Assembly: GCA_003649565.1 (NCBI GenBank)
Contig: QMSF01000011.1
Coordinates: 1 to 11,218 of the forward strand
Source: Thermoprotei archaeon
GTDB lineage: Archaea > Thermoproteota > Methanomethylicia > Nezhaarchaeales > WYZ-LMO8
Length of the DNA stretch: 11,218 nucleotides
Direction of reading: 5' to 3'
Shown: piece by piece, positions 5,844-11,218 of the stretch
Layout of the letters: every line of letters begins with the position of its first letter
Position numbering within the stretch: the stretch's first letter is position 1
The notes under the pieces: model-generated
Told to the model about the DNA's origin: nothing
Databases searched by the model: none
Seen by the model: the letters and a program-made list of their open reading frames with translations, nothing else
Position numbers and translations under genes: made by a program

Positions 5844-7067
5844 ATGAAGTTGTCGAACAAAACTAGCTTCATATCTATTGAAGGGCTTGCACAAAAGGCT
5901 GTATATGAACAGGAAGTTGAAATGGTTGAAAGAAAGGGTAAAGGGCATCCTGATACCTTAGCAGACAACATATCTGAAGCCGTTTGTCGTGAATTATGTA
6001 ACTACTACCTAGAAAACTATGGTACAATTTTGCATCATAACGTTGATAAGGCGCTAATAGTGGGTGGCAGGGCCATTCCTAAGTTTGGCGGCGGAATGAT
6101 ATGTGAGCCCATATACATTGTTGTTGCAGGGCGAGCTGTAACACATGTAATGAGGGAAGGAGGCATAGACATGATACCGATAGGCAGCATAGCTCTAAAG
6201 GCCATGAGAGATTGTCTTAAGCAGACGTTTAGACATTTAGATCCTGATAGGCATGTTATTTTGGACTATAAAATCAAACAAGGCTCTGTTGATTTAGTTA
6301 AAGTTTTTGAGCTAGGTGAGAAAGTACCTCTTGCTAATGACACTTCTTTTGGAGTAGGATACGCTCCACTCACTGATACTGAAAAGCTAGTATTAGAAGT
6401 TGAAAGAATGCTAAACTCCAATGAGTATAAGAAGAAAAATCCAGCTGTTGGAGAGGACATAAAGGTATTAGCCGTAAGGAGAGGAAGAAAAGTTGATTTA
6501 ACAGTAGCTTGTGCAATGATAAGCTCCTATATCAATAAGCTTGACGATTACCTTAAAGTTAAAGAGGATGTTAAAGAAGACGTTTTGAAAATAGCATCCA
6601 AATATGAGCTTGAGGTAAACGTTGAGGTAAATGCTGCAGACAAGCCTGAGCTCGGCCTTATATACTTAACGGTAACAGGAACCTCTGCAGAAGCCGGGGA
6701 TGACGGCAATACTGGAAGAGGAAATAGGGCTAATGGGCTTATAACGCCAAATAGATATATGTCACTTGAAGCTGTAGCTGGGAAGAATCCGGTTAGCCAT
6801 ATAGGTAAGATATACAACATTATTTCGACAAATATAGCAAGGACCATATACGAAGAAACTCGTAAAATAAAAGAAGTTTATGTGCACATGCTAAGTCGTA
6901 TAGGACAACCAATAAATAAACCATTAGTTGTAAGCGTGAAGGTCATACCTCAAGAGGGCGTTACTATAGATGCATTAAGGTATGACATTGAAAGCATTGT
7001 TCAAAGCGAGTTAGACAACATATCTAAAGTCCGAGACCAACTTCTAAAGGCCCCTCTCGACCTTTAA
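5844..7067 (+). CDS. mat: Methionine adenosyltransferase, archaeal type
   Basis: The enzyme makes S-adenosylmethionine from ATP and methionine. It is the archaeal family, distant from bacterial MetK, at 407 residues. Visible motifs are ERKGKGHPDTLADNISEAV (29-47), the VDKALIVGGRAIPKFGGG stretch (67-84), GRAVTHVMREGG, VGYAPLTDTE (171-180), and the glycine-rich GDDGNTGRGNRANGLITP stretch (285-302) followed by SLEAVAGKNPVSHIGK. The ATG at 5844 is preferred. A GTG directly before it (5841) is also in frame and would add one residue. No strong ribosome site is seen; AACAGGCG (5833-5839 with one extra A before) sits just upstream. It supplies the SAM that Dph5-type methylation in diphthamide synthesis and ThiC radical chemistry use. 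Confidence 0.97.
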   Translation: MKLSNKTSFISIEGLAQKAVYEQEVEMVERKGKGHPDTLADNISEAVCRELCNYYLENYGTILHHNVDKALIVGGRAIPKFGGGMICEPIYIVVAGRAVTHVMREGGIDMIPIGSIALKAMRDCLKQTFRHLDPDRHVILDYKIKQGSVDLVKVFELGEKVPLANDTSFGVGYAPLTDTEKLVLEVERMLNSNEYKKKNPAVGEDIKVLAVRRGRKVDLTVACAMISSYINKLDDYLKVKEDVKEDVLKIASKYELEVNVEVNAADKPELGLIYLTVTGTSAEAGDDGNTGRGNRANGLITPNRYMSLEAVAGKNPVSHIGKIYNIISTNIARTIYEETRKIKEVYVHMLSRIGQPINKPLVVSVKVIPQEGVTIDALRYDIESIVQSELDNISKVRDQLLKAPLDL

Positions 7068-7089
7068 CAAATTAAGTCGATATAAGGCC

Positions 7090-9192
7090 TTATTGATACA
7101 TCTTTTCTAATTGTTTAGCACGCTCTTCACGGTAACTTTTTAGAATCTCTATGAGCTTCTCTTTGATTTTTTGGTCTCTCTCAGAAAGGAGTTTCTCCCG
7201 CTGTTCCCTTATTTGATGCTCAATCGACGAGCTCGTATAGAGGAAATCAAGAACCCTTTCTATCTTGACTTCCTCAGAATCAATTATCGGTATACATTTT
7301 TCCCTGAGCATAGTGGAGATGTTGGCTGGTATTTTAGCTAATGAAGTTATTATTGCTTTAGGCTCTATGTTAAGTAAGTAATGTAAGCCTTCAATATTCG
7401 AAGAGCTAGGATCACGGACGAATACTATGTCCCCTTTTTGTAGAGGCCCATACTTCATAGCTTCTTCAATCGATCTCTTAGTGATGGAGCGTATTTCTTT
7501 GATTATTACGATATCTCCTTTAATTACATCCTTTATTAATTTCTTCAGTTGTTCAACGAGATGCTCTAAGTCTTCAACTTTCGCTTTTAATTCACTTATT
7601 ATCTTCACGGAATGTTCAAGTTTTTGCTTCAAAAGGCTTTCTTCTTTTTCCTGAAGAGGCTGAGCTTTTAGGGGTGCTTTCATTAGAGCTTCTTCAAGTT
7701 CTTCAACTTTTGCTTCCTTTTCTTTGAGCATTTTAAGAAGCGTGAGACGTGACTCTTCAAGGTCTTTTATTATCTTATTTTGTTCTTCAACTTTATCTCT
7801 AAGCTTGGAAAGTTCTTGTTTTAGTCTTTGAACTTCGGGATCTACGTGATGAGTCATGGCTGAATGCATGGTATTCTTGTTGTCTTTTAGTAACACCTTG
7901 TCCAAGGCCTCCTTTATCGTGAGGCCTTTAATGAGTAAAGCCTTGGCTTTCTCTATTTGAGGATATGACAAGTTAAGTTCTTTAGCTTTTGCTTCAAGTT
8001 GCATAAATTTGCTCTTAAAGTTTAAGTATGCCTTTAATGCTGCAGCAAGGGCGTCCCGTTGATGCGCATTTTTTATTATGTCTTTGAAATTACTTATGTG
8101 ATCTTGTATTATGTGTCTTTTCTCCTCAATAGTCATATCTCTAGGTGGTGTGTAGATTTCACAACCTAGGAGAGATGCCATTTTCTCTATGATGGCTGGT
8201 GCACGTCTAACGTCTGAGGCTATTATTATGGGTTTTCCAAATTTAGTCAGAATCTTTGTTATTGTCATTTTATCTAAGGCTAGGCCGCTGCTGACAAATA
8301 GAGGATTACCATTTAGATCTAATATTGCCAGACCTGTCACTATTCCAGGATCTAAGCCGACTATGAGCGGCTTATCGGTGTGACTTGTTCCGCTTGCATG
8401 CGATTCCTCAAGGCTGGGAATTCTAGTCAACAGCTTTATGTTAACACCGCTCTTCTTGATTATTTCATTTAGAGGCTTTATCCACTTTTTAACTTGTGAG
8501 GAAGGACAATTGAGAAGGAGAATGCTTCTTTCAAGCCCATACTTAGATTTTTGAACGTAGTACTCTATTTCATCATCGCTCCTGTGTTTTTTCAGTTCGT
8601 CAAGGAGCATGTTCGTTATTTGTCTTATAGCTGAGCGTTGTGATCTACTGTATCTCCCCTGGCTCATGCCTCCTGAACCGAAGCTTCTTCCTCTCGACAC
8701 TATTATTACGGTCCTTATGCTTGAAGGTTCTATTATGGTAGTCCCCACGCCTTTTAAAGCTAGTAAGGCTGATGCTTCAGCGGCCTGTAAAGGTGGTAAA
8801 TGCGATTTTCTCTCGCTTACTACACCTTCTTTGAATGCTAGTTCAGTTAATTTCACGTAACGTTCTTCATCACATTTAGTTACTTCAACTAATCTTATCT
8901 TGTCGATATGCTTGCCAAGTCTTTTTTTGACTTCATTTATGGAACCGCCTAATTCATATAGGTTATCCACAGCTAGAGTATCCACATGATACTTCCTGAT
9001 GAGGCGAGATACTGTCTCCCAATCAACGCCTTCTCTACGATCTATTACCGCACCCTTATCATTAATTATGACTAGTGCATATTCTTGCATATGACGTTGT
9101 GATGGCATTAAATCCAAGCCCATTACTATTCTTTGTTTACTAACTGCCTCATGAAGAGCCAAATAGCCCCTTACCCCGTTGCTTCTTATCAC
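7090..9192 (-). CDS. DUF460 / COG2433 protein: apparently two RNase-H-like domains plus long coiled coil
   Basis: A 700-residue archaeal protein of unproven function. Residues 21-150 look like an RNase-H-like fold (RIVMGLDLMPSQ with D26, TLAVDN with D76, E139 in QAAEASALLAL). A basic Gly/Ser/Arg loop (RGRSFGSGGMSQGRYSRSQR, 167-186) follows. Residues 275-395 form the RuvC/YqgF-like DUF460 core: IVGLDPGIVTG (D281), IIASDVRR (D327), NAHQRDALAAALKAY (D380). After it come a linker and a long coiled coil (about 450-560), then a C-terminal alpha/beta domain (560-650) and a charged helical tail. The three acids per RNase-H-like domain suggest metal-dependent nuclease or nucleic-acid binding. GTG start is uncertain: a TATA-like TTTAATTAAA lies only 4 bases upstream, so the TTG at codon 11 is an alternative. 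It follows rio2 after 33 bases. Confidence 0.9.
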   Translation of the reverse strand: MIRSNGVRGYLALHEAVSKQRIVMGLDLMPSQRHMQEYALVIINDKGAVIDRREGVDWETVSRLIRKYHVDTLAVDNLYELGGSINEVKKRLGKHIDKIRLVEVTKCDEERYVKLTELAFKEGVVSERKSHLPPLQAAEASALLALKGVGTTIIEPSSIRTVIIVSRGRSFGSGGMSQGRYSRSQRSAIRQITNMLLDELKKHRSDDEIEYYVQKSKYGLERSILLLNCPSSQVKKWIKPLNEIIKKSGVNIKLLTRIPSLEESHASGTSHTDKPLIVGLDPGIVTGLAILDLNGNPLFVSSGLALDKMTITKILTKFGKPIIIASDVRRAPAIIEKMASLLGCEIYTPPRDMTIEEKRHIIQDHISNFKDIIKNAHQRDALAAALKAYLNFKSKFMQLEAKAKELNLSYPQIEKAKALLIKGLTIKEALDKVLLKDNKNTMHSAMTHHVDPEVQRLKQELSKLRDKVEEQNKIIKDLEESRLTLLKMLKEKEAKVEELEEALMKAPLKAQPLQEKEESLLKQKLEHSVKIISELKAKVEDLEHLVEQLKKLIKDVIKGDIVIIKEIRSITKRSIEEAMKYGPLQKGDIVFVRDPSSSNIEGLHYLLNIEPKAIITSLAKIPANISTMLREKCIPIIDSEEVKIERVLDFLYTSSSIEHQIREQREKLLSERDQKIKEKLIEILKSYREERAKQLEKMYQ

Positions 9193-9195
9193 GTA

Positions 9196-9205
9196 TTTAA
9201 TTAAA
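9196..9205 (-). promoter_or_regulatory. TATA-like TTTAATTAAA before the DUF460 gene
   Basis: This perfect 10-base palindrome lies in the 33-base gap after rio2. If it is a real box A for the minus strand, transcription would start near 9174, inside the annotated DUF460 reading frame. That would favour the in-frame TTG at 9162 as start and give DUF460 its own promoter. An AT-rich spacer by chance is equally possible. Confidence 0.3.
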
Positions 9206-9225
9206 CGACAAGATAAGAAGAGATG

Positions 9226-10092
9226 CTAGCCCTTAATATCCTTTAATACTCCTTCAACATCTATATTTAAACCAAATCTTCTATTGAAAAAGCGTACTAA
9301 ATTCACTATATCCCTTTTAAGATATTCAAAGCTTCTAGGATGGTTTTTGGGGACCCATTGAGGCCAGTCTATGATTAAGATATCGAAGTCAGGCTTTACT
9401 ATGACATTGAATTCGCTTAGATCTGCATGGACAATAGATGCTTCATGATAAGCCTTCTTAACGTTCTCTATTATCTCAGTAAATGTTTGAAGTGGGTCAG
9501 GTAGATCCGTGATTACATACAGCGGATCGCCAATTATTATGTCCATTATTATGGCATGCCTATTGTGAGATATAGGTTTAGGAACCCTAATGCCTAAAGG
9601 ATATAATGCCTCTAATGCCTCGTATTCTCTTCTAGCTGCAGTACAGGATTGTTTATACCATGAGGGTGATTCGCCATAAGACCTTAATCTCTTTGTTTGC
9701 CTAAAACTCGACCTTCCGACTCTATGGAATTTTATGGCTATTCTATACCCTGAGGGTGATAAGCCATCATAAACGTCGGCTTCTTTACCTACGCCAAGCT
9801 TTATGCCGACAGCATCGAGCACTCCATGGTCAACAAAATACTTGAGAGCTAAAGCATCACGACCATATTGCCTTAATGCATACCCTAAGTATTCTTGCTT
9901 TCTTCTGCCTATCAGACCCAATTTATGAAGTTTGTCGAGATCCTCAAGTAAATCCTCTACAGATTTTCTTAACTGTCTTGCTAAAATATCAATGGGGATA
10001 TATTCATATCTTAAGTGAAGTCTCTCCATTGCCAATAAGATCTTATAATCATGATCTTTAAGTGACTTCATTATTGAAGCTACAACTGACAT
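9226..10092 (-). CDS. rio2: Rio2 family atypical serine kinase/ATPase
   Basis: Rio2 is an atypical kinase-fold ATPase acting in late maturation of the small ribosomal subunit in archaea and eukaryotes. The 288-residue protein has the Rio2-specific N-terminal winged helix (about 1-90). The RIO domain follows: P-loop LGVGKEADVYDG (99-110), ATP-contact K121 in AIKFHR, catalytic HADLSEFN (222-229, D224) and metal-binding IDWPQWV (241-247, D242). A flexible loop (QTKRLRSYGESPSWY, 132-146) lies between strands, as in the family. All catalytic residues are present. The ATG shares one base with the dph6 stop (TAATG), and a near-perfect ribosome site AAGGAGGT (10109-10102) lies 9 bases upstream inside dph6, so translation is coupled but independently strong. 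Confidence 0.97.
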   Translation of the reverse strand: MSVVASIMKSLKDHDYKILLAMERLHLRYEYIPIDILARQLRKSVEDLLEDLDKLHKLGLIGRRKQEYLGYALRQYGRDALALKYFVDHGVLDAVGIKLGVGKEADVYDGLSPSGYRIAIKFHRVGRSSFRQTKRLRSYGESPSWYKQSCTAARREYEALEALYPLGIRVPKPISHNRHAIIMDIIIGDPLYVITDLPDPLQTFTEIIENVKKAYHEASIVHADLSEFNVIVKPDFDILIIDWPQWVPKNHPRSFEYLKRDIVNLVRFFNRRFGLNIDVEGVLKDIKG

Positions 10093-10781
10093 TATGTATT
10101 TACCTCCTTATCAGCCAATTCGGCATTCAAAATTATCATTTCACCCCAATTTCTATGCCATGTTATCTTATAGTCAAGCACTTTGATTTTCTTCTTAAAG
10201 CAAGGCGCATCTATAACAAAAGTTTCATATTCACCTCCTTCACCACATGGATGTACGCCCCACATTTTAAGAAGCTTCTTAAGATGTTCCACAAAGGCTT
10301 CGTCTATTTCTTTTCCTAACCATTGTGATGTTAATCCTTCAGCGTAGACTCCCACTATTAGGACTTTAAAGTTTTCATTTAATATTCTTTGAAGAATGTT
10401 AAGAGGGTCTAATCCCCAGAGAGGGGTTATTAGTTTTAGGCCTACTTTATCACATATTTCTTGAAGTATTTTTCTCTGATAGTTACTAGCCATTACACCG
10501 GAGACTATACCGTCAATTCCATGATTTTGTTTTAATTGAAAGAAAGTTTGTTCCATAACTTCATGCTCATTGTCTTGCGGTGTGCTTACCAAATCTTGAG
10601 GAAGCCCTATAGATTTAGCTTGCAAAGTAGTCCATCTGATATTGGGTACATGAAAAAGCATTGATTCAGGATTCTGGGGGTAGAATGTTATAAATCTCTT
10701 GACTTTAAATCCCATTTTAGATGCTAAGTAGCAAGCATATGTACTGTCTTTTCCTCCACTCCATAGACAAGCCACTTTCAC
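10092..10781 (-). CDS. dph6: Diphthine--ammonia ligase
   Basis: Dph6 performs the last step of diphthamide synthesis, the ATP-dependent amidation of diphthine on the EF-2 histidine. The 229-residue length is normal for the archaeal single-domain form. It is an adenine nucleotide alpha hydrolase (PP-loop) protein with SGGKDS (8-13), the GVMASNYQRKILQEIC stretch (95-110), PLWG (120-123), and the family signature GEGGEYETFV (180-189). Start is GTG at 10781, since the nearby ATG at 10786 hits TGA after two codons. AAGGAG (10797-10792) inside the end of gatE is the ribosome site, 10 bases upstream of the GTG. It sits 6 bases after the gatE stop and overlaps rio2 by one base, so the three form one operon. 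Confidence 0.95.
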   Translation of the reverse strand: MKVACLWSGGKDSTYACYLASKMGFKVKRFITFYPQNPESMLFHVPNIRWTTLQAKSIGLPQDLVSTPQDNEHEVMEQTFFQLKQNHGIDGIVSGVMASNYQRKILQEICDKVGLKLITPLWGLDPLNILQRILNENFKVLIVGVYAEGLTSQWLGKEIDEAFVEHLKKLLKMWGVHPCGEGGEYETFVIDAPCFKKKIKVLDYKITWHRNWGEMIILNAELADKEVNT

Positions 10782-10787
10782 TTCATG

Positions 10788-11218
10788 TCAACTCCTTGAT
10801 TGTATAACTTGGCTCACTTTTTCCTTAACTATGTCGCTAACAAGCTTTCCATCTACTTTACCTCTTAAGATAGACATCACTTTTCCCATTATCATCTTGA
10901 TGGCTCTTTCACCTTTATTCATTATTACTTCTTTATTTTCATTTACTATGCGTTCTACAAGGCTATACACTTCTTCGAGCGACATAGTTTTAAGGCCAAG
11001 TTGCTCTATGATTGTCATAACTGGTAAATCAGGCTTTTCAGCCATAGCTTTTAGAACATCAGGTATAGCCTCCTTAGCTATGATTTTTTGTCCTAAAGCC
11101 TTAAAGAGATCTAAAAGCTTCGTTTCATCGATGTTTTCTAATGGAACTCCATCCCTCTTTAGGCTTTTCCATGTATATTCTAATGTTGTTGCCACGATTA
11201 CTGGTGGCACTTCTGGTA
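10788..11218 (-). CDS. gatE: Glutamyl-tRNA(Gln) amidotransferase subunit E, C-terminal part
   Basis: GatE, with GatD, converts Glu-tRNA(Gln) to Gln-tRNA(Gln) in archaea. Only the last 142 or so residues of a protein usually above 600 are present; the reading frame runs off the window edge (PEVPPVIVATTL...). The fragment covers the hinge helix and the YqeY-like tail domain shared by GatB and GatE that contacts the tRNA elbow. Family marks are LKRDGVPLENI, KIIAKEAIPDVLKAM, NENKEVI, and the terminal MGKVMSILRGKVDGKLVSDIV. The MGxVM and RGKxDGKLV tail is more GatE-like than GatB-like, but with the kinase-fold half missing this rests on memory of the family. A GTG at 11210 is internal, not the true start. 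Confidence 0.87.
   Translation of the reverse strand, partial: PEVPPVIVATTLEYTWKSLKRDGVPLENIDETKLLDLFKALGQKIIAKEAIPDVLKAMAEKPDLPVMTIIEQLGLKTMSLEEVYSLVERIVNENKEVIMNKGERAIKMIMGKVMSILRGKVDGKLVSDIVKEKVSQVIQSRS

Noticed and set aside
5841..5895. C/D box sRNA (GTGATGA resembles a C box)
   Set aside because: No CUGA D or D' box follows at the usual distance, and the stretch is the start of the mat coding region.
7427..8860. Open frames on the plus strand opposite the DUF460 gene, and similar ones opposite glmS, thiC and mat
   Set aside because: They lie entirely inside well-supported genes, have low-complexity composition typical of antisense of coiled-coil or helical coding DNA, and show no family motifs.
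1..11218. CRISPR arrays, tRNAs, rRNAs, transposons, phage or defense genes
   Set aside because: No spaced direct repeats, cloverleaf-like segments, transposase motifs or terminal inverted repeats were seen. Nearly all bases are covered by recognised housekeeping genes.

Overview
The window is a compact, gene-dense piece of an archaeal chromosome. The diagnostic genes are archaeal: GatE, a Rio2 kinase, diphthine-ammonia ligase, an Lsm/SmAP protein, the archaeal-type methionine adenosyltransferase, a DUF460 (COG2433) protein and a short archaeal adenylosuccinate synthetase. The PurA sequence looks crenarchaeal/TACK-like (GGFFGDEGKGK, FINP, SLYHGTYP, FKSYVTRVGEG), so I infer an organism in or near the TACK archaea. 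DNA is AT-rich, intergenic gaps are short (none above 125 bases), and GTG/TTG starts are common. No tRNA, rRNA, CRISPR or mobile element was found.

Layout. Bases 1-1455 (+): the 3' end of a histone-deacetylase-fold gene coupled (TAATG) to purA. 1442-3259 (-): glmS, tail to tail with purA. 3350-4158 (+): a small unknown gene overlapping a CYTH-domain gene. 4139-5458 (-): thiC. 5584-7067 (+): lsm then mat. 7090-11218 (-): a run transcribed gatE, dph6, rio2, DUF460. Three pairs of genes meet tail to tail, with 14- and 20-base overlaps or a 22-base gap. The two divergent gaps (3260-3349 and 5459-5583) hold the clear promoters.

Main discovery. purA is interrupted inside its catalytic GDEGKGK loop by 17 bases that contain a TAG stop and shift the frame. 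This is unlikely to be a random error. Bases 465-488 fold into a 3-nt bulge / 4-bp helix / 3-nt bulge core capped by a 3-bp GC stem and a GUUA loop, the signature of the archaeal tRNA-splicing endonuclease. Cutting each bulge after its second base (470|471 and 487|488) removes exactly 17 bases and recreates GDEGKGKI with the correct frame, giving a 336-aa enzyme. I read this as a minimal bulge-helix-bulge intron in a protein-coding gene. The outer helix is weak, so it would be a relaxed motif.

How the genes work together. purA (AMP), glmS (glucosamine-6-P), thiC (thiamine pyrimidine) and mat (SAM) are core metabolic enzymes. The minus-strand run is a translation cluster: Gln-tRNA formation, diphthamide on EF-2, small-subunit maturation, and a coiled-coil protein with what look like two RNase-H-like domains whose context suggests RNA or ribosome work.
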